Shown one piece after another: positions 54,208-62,407 of a stretch of 64,000 nt of DNA. How positions within the stretch are numbered: the stretch's first letter is position 1; each line of letters opens with the position of its first letter. The stretch lies in contig NZ_LMEM01000009.1 of assembly GCF_001426345.1 (NCBI RefSeq), positions 264,540 through 328,539 on the forward strand. Reading direction: 5' to 3'. This DNA comes from Devosia sp. Root436. GTDB lineage: Bacteria; Pseudomonadota; Alphaproteobacteria; Rhizobiales; Devosiaceae. The position numbers and the translations under genes were made by a program. The notes below the pieces were generated by a model. It did not search any database. It was not told the DNA's origin and saw only the letters and a list, made by a program, of their open reading frames with translations.

Positions 54208-54218
54208 TCCCTTTTATT

Positions 54219-54271
54219 CCTCTCCAGTCGGGGAGAGGTGGCTCGCGCAAAGCGCGAATCGGTGAGGGGGT
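54219..54271. repeat. REP-like palindrome, single unit
   Basis: CCTCTCC-AGTC-GGGGAGAGG, then GCGC-AAA-GCGC and a GGTGAGGGGG tail: the same design as at 4608 and 5705. It begins 12 bp after the IclR gene. Confidence 0.72.
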
Positions 54272-54328
54272 ACCCTTGCCATTCATATTAACGCTAACCT
54301 ACGATCACGCCGACTCGCGGAGAATCCA

Positions 54329-55144
54329 ATGCAGAAGAACAACTACGGCATGCCATTGATGGGCCTGGGCACCTATGGCCGCCGCGGCGCCGAAGGCGTC
54401 GCCGCCATGCTGGCCGCCATCGAGATCGGCTATCGTCACCTCGATACCGCCCAGAGCTACGACACCGAGCGCGAATGCGGCGAGGCCTTGCGCCAATCCG
54501 GCCTGGCGCGGGCCGACATGTTCATCACCACCAAGATCGACATGCCCAATTTCGGCTCCGGAAAGCTCATCCCCTCGCTGCGCCGGAGTCTGGATACCAT
54601 TGGCATCGACCAGGTCGACCTGACGCTGATCCACTGGCCGTCCCCCCATAACCAGGTGCCGCTCCCCGTCTATATCGAACAGCTCGCCGAGGCCCAGGCG
54701 CTCGGCCTCACCAAAACCATCGGCGTGTCAAATTTCACCATCGCGCTGCTGCAGCAGACGCAGGCGATCCTCGGCGCCGTCCCCATCGCCAACAACCAGG
54801 TCGAGTGCCACCCCTACCTGCAGAATCGCAAGCTGGTGGATTTCTGCGCCGCCGCCGGCATTCCGGTCACCGCCTACCAGCCCATCGCCAAGGGCACCCT
54901 TGTCGGCGATCCGGTGCTGGAGCCGCTGGCCGCCGGCAAGGGCTGCACCGTCGCCCAGCTCGCCATCGCCTATGCCTTTGCCCGCGGCCTCGCCGCCATC
55001 CCCACCTCCGGCAAGCGCGAACGCCTGGCCAGCAACTTCGCCGCCCAGGAGCTGTCGCTGACCCCGGCCGACATGGCCACCATCGCCTCCCTCGACCGCG
55101 GCACCCGCCGCATCAACCCTGCCAGTGCGCCCGCCTGGGATTGA
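54329..55144 (+). CDS. Aldo/keto reductase
   Basis: This 271-residue NADPH-dependent oxidoreductase has the AKR tetrad: Asp and Tyr in LDTAQSYDTE, Lys in ITTKID and His in LIHWPSP. GVSNF, the VECHPYLQ strand and the C-terminal IPTSGKRERLASN cofactor site also match. It resembles 2,5-diketo-gluconate-reductase-type members; the substrate is unknown. It stands between an IclR gene and the pst operon. Confidence 0.92.
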   Translation: MQKNNYGMPLMGLGTYGRRGAEGVAAMLAAIEIGYRHLDTAQSYDTERECGEALRQSGLARADMFITTKIDMPNFGSGKLIPSLRRSLDTIGIDQVDLTLIHWPSPHNQVPLPVYIEQLAEAQALGLTKTIGVSNFTIALLQQTQAILGAVPIANNQVECHPYLQNRKLVDFCAAAGIPVTAYQPIAKGTLVGDPVLEPLAAGKGCTVAQLAIAYAFARGLAAIPTSGKRERLASNFAAQELSLTPADMATIASLDRGTRRINPASAPAWD

Positions 55145-55438
55145 TACGACTGTCACATTGACGGCCTAGTTATTGCGTCATCGGCTTCAGGCCACCCCCG
55201 CCCACCGGAATCTCTGGCCACTGTCACATTCGGCCGTCACGGATTCCGCACAGCCGCGCAATGCTACAAAAATTCCATCGCATATTCATATACATAACCT
55301 GTCACAAACGCGTCACGCGACTGCAATAAAACCGTCGTGTGCCACCCATATGGTCCCCCTCGTCAAAGGGCGGCACCGGGAATGAACTGCCGGATCGGCC
55401 AGCCAGGTTTTGAACTGAATTCTGAAAGGGAACTCCCC
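55145..55438 (+). promoter_or_regulatory. Control region of pstS with PHO box
   Basis: The best PHO box is CTGTCAC-AAAC-GCGTCAC at 55299-55316: two 7-bp PhoB half-sites with the correct 4-bp spacing, followed after 8 bp by an AATAAAA -10-like segment. Two more CTGTCACATT half-boxes lie at 55150-55159 and 55221-55230, 71 bp apart. PhoB, encoded at the end of the cluster, should activate here under phosphate starvation. Confidence 0.78.
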
Positions 55439-56449
55439 ATGAGAAACGCACTCTATGCCAGCGCTGCCGTGCTTGCGCTTGCCGCCTTCGGCACCCCAGC
55501 CGCTTTCGCCCAGTCGCGCGACACCATCCAGGTTGCCGGCTCCTCGACCGTCCTGCCCTTCGCCTCGATCGTGGCCGAGGAATTCGGCGCCGCCTTCCCC
55601 GAATTCAACACCCCCGTCGTCGGCTCGGGCGGCACCGGTGGCGGCTTCAGCCAGTTCTGCGCTGGCGTTGGCGACAACACCATCGACATCGCCAATGCCT
55701 CCCGCCCGATCAAGGACGGCGAGCGCGAAGCCTGCACCACTGCCGGCGTCACCGATATCCGTGAAGTCCAGTTCGGCTATGACGGCATCGTCTTCGCCTC
55801 TGCCGCTTCGGGCCCCGACTTCGCCCTGACCCCACTCCAGGTCTACAAGGCCATTGCCGCCAACGTCGTTGTCGATGGCGCCCTGGTTCCGAACCCCTAC
55901 ACCACCTGGGCCCAGGTTGACGCCGCCCTGCCTGATCAGCCGATCGCGCTGGCCGTCCCGGCCTCCAACCACGGCACTCGTGAAGTCTTCCAGGAACGTG
56001 TCGTGACCGCTGGTTGCGAAGAAGCCGGCCTGCCCGACGGCGCTCCGGAAGATGCCTGCACCGCCTTCCGTCAGGATGTCGTGGTCGAGATTTCGGGCGA
56101 CTACACCGAAACCCTGGCCCGCCTCAATTCCGATCCCAACACGGTCGGCGTGTTCGGCCTCTCCTTCTACGAGCAGAACACCGACACCCTCAAGGTCGCG
56201 ACCGTCAATGGCGTCGTCCCCTCCAAGGAATCGGTCGTTGCCGGTGAGTACCCGGTCAGCCGCCCGCTGTTCTTCTACGTCAAGGGCCAGCATATCGGCA
56301 CCATCCCCGGCATCGAGGAATATGTTCAGTTCTTCCTCTCCGAGCAGATGGCCGGCGACGGTGGCATCCTCGAAGCTGCCGGCCTGATCCCGCAGACCCC
56401 CGAAAAGACCGCTGAAGTGCTCGCCGCTTTCGAAGCCGGCGCTCAGTAA
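55439..56449 (+). CDS. pstS: Phosphate ABC transporter, substrate-binding protein
   Basis: This 336-residue periplasmic protein has a signal peptide (residues 1-23, ending AAFAQ). It has IQVAGSSTVLPFASIVAEEF, VVGSGGTGGGFSQFCAG, DIANASRPIKDGE and the phosphate-contact strand VPASNHGTREVF. AAAGGGAA precedes the ATG at 55439. First gene of pstSCAB-phoU-phoB, behind a PHO box. Confidence 0.95.
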   Translation: MRNALYASAAVLALAAFGTPAAFAQSRDTIQVAGSSTVLPFASIVAEEFGAAFPEFNTPVVGSGGTGGGFSQFCAGVGDNTIDIANASRPIKDGEREACTTAGVTDIREVQFGYDGIVFASAASGPDFALTPLQVYKAIAANVVVDGALVPNPYTTWAQVDAALPDQPIALAVPASNHGTREVFQERVVTAGCEEAGLPDGAPEDACTAFRQDVVVEISGDYTETLARLNSDPNTVGVFGLSFYEQNTDTLKVATVNGVVPSKESVVAGEYPVSRPLFFYVKGQHIGTIPGIEEYVQFFLSEQMAGDGGILEAAGLIPQTPEKTAEVLAAFEAGAQ

Positions 56450-56457
56450 TCGATCCA

Positions 56458-56482
56458 GGGCCGCGCCACCAAGGCGCGGCCC
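56458..56482 (+). other. GC-rich hairpin between pstS and pstC
   Basis: GGGCCGCGCC-ACCAA-GGCGCGGCCC: a perfect 10-bp stem, 9 nt after the pstS stop, without a T-tract. Confidence 0.78.
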
Positions 56483-56509
56483 ACTTCATTCCGTCCGGGG
56501 AGCCGTCCC

Positions 56510-57886
56510 ATGAATGCCTTGATCGTCGCCGGCCTGCTGCTGGTCCTGTTGGGCGTGGCCTACCAGTCCGGCTGGTCCCGCAGCCGGGGCCTCGTCACCG
56601 CAGATGGCGTCAAGATCCATTCCCGCCCGCAATATCACGGCTCTTTCGTCGCCATCTGGGCCATGGTGCCCACTCTCGTCATTCTCGGCCTCTGGGCCTG
56701 GTTCGGCGGCGGCATTACCCGCGACTACACCGTTTCGCTGATCCCGACCGACATCATGACGTCGCTCGATCAGGTCGGCCTCAATGCCGCCATCGCCCGC
56801 ATCGGTGCCCTGGCCTCGGGCTACGGCGTCACCGGCGACAGCCCCGCCTGGGAACAGGCGGCCGGCGATGCCCTGCGCTCCTTCCAGATGCTGACCTTTG
56901 TCGGCGTGCTGGTCCTGGCCCTGGTGGCCGGCGGCGCGGCCCTCGTCTATGCCCGCAGCCGCATCGATGCCCGCCTGCGGGCCCGCAACGCCGTCGAGCG
57001 CGTCATCAATCTCGCACTGCTCGCCTGCTCCGCCGTTGCCATCCTGACCACATTGGGCATCGTCGCCTCGCTGATATCGGAAGCCTTCCGCTTCTTCACC
57101 TTCATCCACCCGTTCGATTTCTTCTTCGGCACGGTGTGGAACCCCAACAATGCCGGCTCCGCGGGCAATTGGGGCAGCTATGGCCTGCTGCCTTTGCTGT
57201 CGGGCACCCTGATGATCACCGCCATCGCCATGCTGGTGGCCGTGCCGGTCGGCCTCATGGCCGCGATCTATCTCAGCCAGTATGCCGCGCCCCGGCTACG
57301 CGCCGTCGCCAAGCCGATGATCGAAATTCTCGCCGGTATTCCCACCATCGTCTTCGGCTTCTTTGCTTTGGTCACCGTCGGCCCCTTCCTGCGCGACATG
57401 GGCAATCTGGTCGGCCTCACCATCAATGCCACCAGCGCCCTCACCGCCGGCATCGTCATGGGCATCATGATCATTCCTTTCGTGTCGTCCCTGTCAGACG
57501 ACATTCTCAACCAGGTCCCGCGCACCCTGCGCGATGGCGCCTATGGCCTGGGCGCCACCCAGTCCGAAACCATCCGCAATGTGCTGCTGCCCGCTGCCCT
57601 GCCCGGCATTGTCGGCGCGTTCCTCCTCGCCGTCAGCCGCGCCATCGGCGAAACCATGATTGTGGTGCTCGCGGCCGGCAATGCGCCGGTCCTGCGCGGC
57701 AGTCCTTTCGAGTCGGTCGCCACCATTACCGTTTCCATCGTCAACCAGCTTACCGGCGATACCGATTTCACCGGGCCCCAATCGCTGGTCGGCTTCGCGC
57801 TGGGCCTCACGCTCTTCGTCATCACCCTCGGCCTCAATGTCGTCGCCCTCTACATCGTCCGCCGCTTCCGGGAGCAGTACGAATAA
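56510..57886 (+). CDS. pstC: Phosphate ABC transporter, permease
   Basis: This 458-residue inner-membrane protein is larger than E. coli PstC because of an N-terminal extension with about three extra helices and a periplasmic loop (residues 1-150), as in Rhizobiales. The core has PLLSGTLMITAIAMLVAVPV, EILAGIPTIVFGFFALV and the docking loop GAYGLGATQSETIRNVLLPA. Confidence 0.95.
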   Translation: MNALIVAGLLLVLLGVAYQSGWSRSRGLVTADGVKIHSRPQYHGSFVAIWAMVPTLVILGLWAWFGGGITRDYTVSLIPTDIMTSLDQVGLNAAIARIGALASGYGVTGDSPAWEQAAGDALRSFQMLTFVGVLVLALVAGGAALVYARSRIDARLRARNAVERVINLALLACSAVAILTTLGIVASLISEAFRFFTFIHPFDFFFGTVWNPNNAGSAGNWGSYGLLPLLSGTLMITAIAMLVAVPVGLMAAIYLSQYAAPRLRAVAKPMIEILAGIPTIVFGFFALVTVGPFLRDMGNLVGLTINATSALTAGIVMGIMIIPFVSSLSDDILNQVPRTLRDGAYGLGATQSETIRNVLLPAALPGIVGAFLLAVSRAIGETMIVVLAAGNAPVLRGSPFESVATITVSIVNQLTGDTDFTGPQSLVGFALGLTLFVITLGLNVVALYIVRRFREQYE

Positions 57887-57888
57887 TC

Positions 57889-59253
57889 ATGACCGATACG
57901 CTCTCCACCACCCGCCAGGCTTCCATCGAACGTACGCAGCGCATCCGCTCCGGCCTGCGCCGCCGTCACATGGGCGAGGCCATTTTCCGCGGCCTCGGCC
58001 TTGCGGCTATCGTGCTGGCGCTCGGCTTCGTCGCCCTGCTCTTTGTCGATGTGGTGCGCAAGGGCGTGCCCGCCTTCACCCAGTCCAACCTGCATCTGGT
58101 GGTCAATTTCGACCCCGAACTGCTCAAGGTCGATCCGGCCCCGGCCCCTACCGCCTTCGCCTCGCAGGCCGAATACAATGCCGCCAGCCTCAAGTGGCAG
58201 CGCGACGTCGCCATGCTCAACTGGAACAAGGTGGTCGAGGCCAGCCTCCGTGCGGCGGCGCCTGCAGGCTTCGATATCGACAGCAAGCAGATCCTCACCA
58301 TCGCCGAAACCGACGCCCGCCACGATATCCGCGAACTGTTCGTCGCCGATCCGTCCCTGCTTGGCCAGACGGTCGACGTCGATGTGCTTGCCTCGGCCAA
58401 TGCCGCCAACTGGATCAAGGGCAATATCGACCGCTCGCTTGGGGATGCCCAGCAGCAGCTTTCGGCCCCGGCCCGCGCCCTCATTGACACCTTCGTTGAA
58501 AACGGCACCATTTCCAACGGCTTCGCCTGGTCCATCTTCACCAATGTCGATAGCCGCGCCGCGCCCGCTTCCGCGGGCCTGCTCGGCGCCTTTGTCGGTA
58601 CGCTCTGGATGATGCTGATCGTCATCGTGCTGGCCGTGCCGATCGGGGTTGCGGCCGCCGTCTATCTCGAGGAATTCGCCCCCAAGTCGCGCTGGACCGA
58701 TCTCATCGAGGTCAACATCAACAACCTCGCCGCGGTGCCCTCGATCGTTTTCGGCCTGCTCGGCGCCGCCGTATTCATCAACTACATGCACCTGCCGATT
58801 TCCGCCCCCATCGTCGGCGGCCTGGTGCTGACCCTGATGACCCTGCCCACCATCATCATCGCCACCCGTGGCGCCCTGCTCGGCGTCTCGCCGGCTCTGC
58901 GCCAGGCGGCGCTCGGCATGGGCGCCTCACGCACCCAGATGGTGTTCCACCATGTGCTGCCGGTCACCTTTCCCTCCATCCTCACCGCCACCATTCTTGG
59001 CATCGCCCATGCTTTGGGCGAAACCGCGCCGCTGCTGCTCATCGGCATGAAGGCCTTCGTCGCCTCGGTCCCCTTGACCCCGATCGATCAGGCCACTGCC
59101 CTGCCTGTCCAGATCTATCTCTGGCAGGGCAATGAAAACCGCAATTTCTTCGAACCGCGCACCGCTGCCGCCATCCTGGTCCTGCTCGCCGTGATGATCG
59201 TGCTCAACGGCGTCGCCATCTACCTGCGCTCGCGCCTCGAAAAGCGCGCTTAA
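57889..59253 (+). CDS. pstA: Phosphate ABC transporter, permease
   Basis: This 454-residue inner-membrane protein has a roughly 170-residue soluble insertion between the first and second helices (about residues 60-230), also typical of Rhizobiales PstA. The core has [38 protein letters not shown] and [20 protein letters not shown]. It starts 2 bp after the pstC stop. Confidence 0.95.
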   Translation: MTDTLSTTRQASIERTQRIRSGLRRRHMGEAIFRGLGLAAIVLALGFVALLFVDVVRKGVPAFTQSNLHLVVNFDPELLKVDPAPAPTAFASQAEYNAASLKWQRDVAMLNWNKVVEASLRAAAPAGFDIDSKQILTIAETDARHDIRELFVADPSLLGQTVDVDVLASANAANWIKGNIDRSLGDAQQQLSAPARALIDTFVENGTISNGFAWSIFTNVDSRAAPASAGLLGAFVGTLWMMLIVIVLAVPIGVAAAVYLEEFAPKSRWTDLIEVNINNLAAVPSIVFGLLGAAVFINYMHLPISAPIVGGLVLTLMTLPTIIIATRGALLGVSPALRQAALGMGASRTQMVFHHVLPVTFPSILTATILGIAHALGETAPLLLIGMKAFVASVPLTPIDQATALPVQIYLWQGNENRNFFEPRTAAAILVLLAVMIVLNGVAIYLRSRLEKRA

Positions 59254-59267
59254 GGAGTTTCAGCAAA

Positions 59268-60104
59268 ATGGATATGGTCGCCGGCAAGGTTAAGATGACC
59301 CAGCAATCAGTGAAATCAGCCATGAACCCGACCGACATGCTCGAACGCCCGATCCGGCTCACCGCCCGCGACGTCACCGTCCACTACGGCGCCAAGCAGG
59401 CCCTGTACGGCATTTCGATCGACATTCCCGACCGCGCCGTCACCTCCTTCATCGGCCCCTCGGGCTGCGGCAAGTCCACCTTCCTGCGCTGCATCAACCG
59501 CATGAACGACACGATCGAGGGCGCCAAGGTCGGCGGCACGATTCTGCTCGACGGCGAGGATATCTACGATCCCGCCCTCGACGTGGTCGAGCTGCGCGCC
59601 CGTATCGGCATGGTATTCCAGAAGCCCAATCCGTTCCCCAAGTCGATCTACGAGAATGTCGCCTATGGCCCGCGCATCCATGGCCTGGCCCGCAACAAGA
59701 CCGACATGGACGAGATCGTCATCTCCTCGCTGCGCAAGGCGGGCCTGTTCGAGGAGGTCAAGGACCGCCTCAACGAGCCCGGCACCGGCCTCTCCGGCGG
59801 CCAGCAGCAGCGCCTCTGCATCGCCCGCGCCATCGCCGTCGGCCCCGAAGTGATCCTGATGGACGAGCCCTGCTCGGCGCTGGACCCCATCGCCACCGCC
59901 ATCATCGAGGAACTGATCGACGAGCTGCGCGAGAACTACACCATCGTCATCGTCACCCACTCGATGCAGCAGGCCGCCCGCGTCAGCCAGAAGACGGCCT
60001 TCTTCCACCTGGGCAACCTGATCGAGGAAGGCGTCACCGAAGACATCTTCACCAACCCGGTCAACAAGCAGACCCAGGACTACATCATGGGCCGCATCGG
60101 TTAG
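59268..60104 (+). CDS. pstB: Phosphate ABC transporter, ATPase
   Basis: This 278-residue ATPase has Walker [10 protein letters not shown], the PstB-typical [37 protein letters not shown], signature [14 protein letters not shown] and [16 protein letters not shown]. An AAGGAG site precedes the ATG at 59268; in-frame ATGs at about codons 10 and 19 are possible later starts. Confidence 0.97.
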   Translation: MDMVAGKVKMTQQSVKSAMNPTDMLERPIRLTARDVTVHYGAKQALYGISIDIPDRAVTSFIGPSGCGKSTFLRCINRMNDTIEGAKVGGTILLDGEDIYDPALDVVELRARIGMVFQKPNPFPKSIYENVAYGPRIHGLARNKTDMDEIVISSLRKAGLFEEVKDRLNEPGTGLSGGQQQRLCIARAIAVGPEVILMDEPCSALDPIATAIIEELIDELRENYTIVIVTHSMQQAARVSQKTAFFHLGNLIEEGVTEDIFTNPVNKQTQDYIMGRIG

Positions 60105-60115
60105 GAGCGCATATC

Positions 60116-60826
60116 ATGGCCAATATTGGCAAAGACCACATCGTTTCCTCCTACAATGACGAGCTTGTCGCCCTCGCCCAGACCATTGCCGAAATGGGTG
60201 GCCAGGTCGAAGTCGCCATCGAGAACGGCACCAAGGCCCTGCTCAAGCTTGACCGCGAGCTGGCCGACCTCACCATCATCGCCGACCAGCGCATCGACGA
60301 CATGCAGCGCAAGATCGACGACATGGCCGTCTCCATGATCGCCCGCCGCCAGCCCATGGCCTCCGATCTGCGCGCCATCATCACCGCCATCCATGTCGCC
60401 TCGGATCTGGAGCGCGTCGGCGACATGGCCAAGCAGCTGGCCCGCCGCTCGCTCAAGCTCGAAGGCATGAGCCTGCAGCCCACTTTCTACAACGGCGTCA
60501 AGAACATGACCGCGCTGGTGCTGCGCCAGATCAAGGACGCGCTGGATGCCTATTCAAGCCGCGACTCCGCCCGCGCCATCGCCGTCTGCAACCGCGACGA
60601 CGAGGTCGATGCCATGCACACCTCGCTGTTCCGCGAACTCCTCACCTACATGATGGAAGACCCGCGCAACATCACCACCTGCACCCACCTGCTGTTCTGC
60701 TCCAAGAATCTCGAGCGCATCGGCGATCACGCCACCAACATCGCCGAGCGCGCCTATTACCTGCAGACCGGCAAGCAGCTCACCAGCGAAGTCCAGGAAC
60801 TCCAGCGCACCCAGATCAAGGCCTGA
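60116..60826 (+). CDS. phoU: Phosphate signalling regulator PhoU
   Basis: This 236-residue cytoplasmic protein is made of two helical repeats, each with the PhoU metal-site acidic pattern (HVASDLERVGDMAKQLARR near 105 and CSKNLERIGDHATNIAER near 200). It links the Pst transporter to PhoR/PhoB signalling. It lies 11 bp after pstB. Confidence 0.96.
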   Translation: MANIGKDHIVSSYNDELVALAQTIAEMGGQVEVAIENGTKALLKLDRELADLTIIADQRIDDMQRKIDDMAVSMIARRQPMASDLRAIITAIHVASDLERVGDMAKQLARRSLKLEGMSLQPTFYNGVKNMTALVLRQIKDALDAYSSRDSARAIAVCNRDDEVDAMHTSLFRELLTYMMEDPRNITTCTHLLFCSKNLERIGDHATNIAERAYYLQTGKQLTSEVQELQRTQIKA

Positions 60827-60877
60827 ATTCTGCTCGGGAGCGTCACCCGACCGAGCACGCGACATCCACACCACAGC

Positions 60878-60944
60878 GTCATTCCCGCGAAAGCGGGAAT
60901 CTCCCTGCCGCGCAAAGGTAGATTCCCGCTTTCGCGGGAATGAC
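60878..60944. repeat. REP2 inverted pair between phoU and phoB
   Basis: GTCATTCCCGCGAAAGCGGG+AATC at 60878-60901 and its exact 24-bp complement at 60921-60944, separated by 19 bp. Each arm also contains its own small hairpin. It lies 30 bp before the phoB ATG and shares its unit with 53067-53094. Confidence 0.88.
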
Positions 60945-60974
60945 GCCGGAACAAAACCAATGGGAGCCACCCCC

Positions 60975-61676
60975 ATGCCTGCCACCATTCTCGTGGTCGA
61001 AGACGAAGGCGATATCGCCATCCTGCTGCGCTACAATCTCGAGGCCGAAGGCTTCCGCGTCGTCACCGCGGAATCCGGCGACGAGGCCCAGCATGCCATC
61101 CAGGACAAGCTGCCCGATCTGATCCTGCTCGATTGGATGCTGCCCGAAATATCAGGCATCGAACTCTGCCGTCGCCTGCGCGCCCGCGAGGAAACCGCCC
61201 GCGTCCCGATCATCATGCTCACCGCCCGCGGCGAGGAAGAGGAGCGCGTTCGGGGCCTCGCCACCGGCGCCGACGATTATGTCGTCAAGCCCTTCTCCGT
61301 CCCCGAACTGGTCGCCCGCATCCACGCTCTGCTGCGCCGCGCCAATCCCAATCTGGTCACCTCAGCCCTCAAGGTCGGTGACCTCGAACTCGACCGCACC
61401 ACCCACCGCGTCCGCCGCGCCGCCCGCGACGTGCATCTCGGCCCCACCGAATATCGCCTGCTCGAATACCTGATGCGCCATCCCGGCCGCGTCTATTCCC
61501 GCGAACAACTGCTCGACGGTGTCTGGGGCAATGACGTCTATGTCGACGAGCGCACCGTCGATGTCCATATCGGCCGCCTCCGCCGCGCCATCAACCGCGG
61601 CCGCGAAACCGACCCCATCCGCACCGTCCGCGGCGCCGGCTATGCGTTTGACGAGAGATTCGCCCAGGTCGCTTAG
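60975..61676 (+). CDS. phoB: Phosphate regulon response regulator
   Basis: This 233-residue OmpR-class regulator has a receiver domain (ILVVEDEGDIAILLRYNLEA, phospho-Asp in LILLDWMLPE, Lys in VVKPFSVPEL) and a winged-helix DNA-binding domain (VHLGPTEYRLLEYLMRHPGR, VDVHIGRLRRAIN, RTVRGAGYAF). ATG at 60975 was preferred over 60960 because GGGAG lies 8 nt upstream. The partner kinase gene phoR is not in the window. Confidence 0.96.
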   Translation: MPATILVVEDEGDIAILLRYNLEAEGFRVVTAESGDEAQHAIQDKLPDLILLDWMLPEISGIELCRRLRAREETARVPIIMLTARGEEEERVRGLATGADDYVVKPFSVPELVARIHALLRRANPNLVTSALKVGDLELDRTTHRVRRAARDVHLGPTEYRLLEYLMRHPGRVYSREQLLDGVWGNDVYVDERTVDVHIGRLRRAINRGRETDPIRTVRGAGYAFDERFAQVA

Positions 61677-61697
61677 GCACCCGCGCCTCACGGGTGC
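61677..61697 (+). terminator. Hairpin after phoB
   Basis: GCACCCG-CGCCTCA-CGGGTGC directly after the phoB stop; no T-tract, so it may end or stabilise the pst-pho transcript. The rest of the gap to 61870 shows nothing recognisable. Confidence 0.45.
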
Positions 61698-61870
61698 AAT
61701 GGGCGGAAAGCCGCCTTGGTGATGGTCGCTGGACAATGTCAGCTCAGCGCCACCAGGTGCCATTGGGCGGGACCTTCCACCAGCGCGGCATGACGCAATG
61801 GCCTTCCTCCTCGCCGTCTGCTTATGGGATTCGTGCAGCCACCGAGACGACGAGCGCAGGGGGAGATGGG

Positions 61871-62266
61871 TCAGGCCACGTTGCGATTGTGGTCGTTGAC
61901 CTCAACCCAATAGCCATCAGGGTCAGCAAGGTAGATCTGATGAAATCCGTCGGGTCGCCCCGTAACTTCGCCGATGCTTTCGGACCAGCTCCAGAACTTT
62001 ACCCCCTTGGCCCGCAACTCGGCGATGAAGCCGTCGAAGTCGTCGACACAGATGGCAAAGTGCGTCTGCTTCTTGAGGCGCGTGTCACCGAAATCGTCCT
62101 CGGTGATGTGGAGTGCAGTGACGTCGCCTATTCCGAACCAGCGGATATTGGGCCTCTCGGTACCGTTATGGATCGGCACGAAGCCCAGCACCTCGGTATA
62201 GAATTTCGAGCTGGCTTCAAGGTTACGAACCAGCAGAGAGACGTGGTCGAGTGTCATGTTCGGCAT
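61871..62266 (-). CDS. Glyoxalase/VOC-fold protein
   Basis: This 131-residue protein has the vicinal-oxygen-chelate pattern: MTLDHVSLLVRNLEASSKFY at the start with a metal-type His, HFAICVDDFDGFIAELRAKG in the middle and YLADPDGYWVEVND with the C-terminal Glu. It resembles lactoylglutathione lyase-like proteins; the substrate is unknown. ATG at 62266 was fixed by CGGAGGACTGC just upstream. The 141-bp gap to the MFS gene shows no feature. Confidence 0.85.
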   Translation of the reverse strand: MPNMTLDHVSLLVRNLEASSKFYTEVLGFVPIHNGTERPNIRWFGIGDVTALHITEDDFGDTRLKKQTHFAICVDDFDGFIAELRAKGVKFWSWSESIGEVTGRPDGFHQIYLADPDGYWVEVNDHNRNVA

Positions 62267-62407
62267 GCAGTCCTCCGTTGCCAGAACGTGGCACGAATTT
62301 GCTGGGCGTGGAAGCAGTGGTCGCTTGGGCCAAAATTGGACATAACTTACTGGCCGCTGCGATGACTGCAATAGGGTCGGGCACCTGCCATTGAGTACTG
62401 CTCCCTC

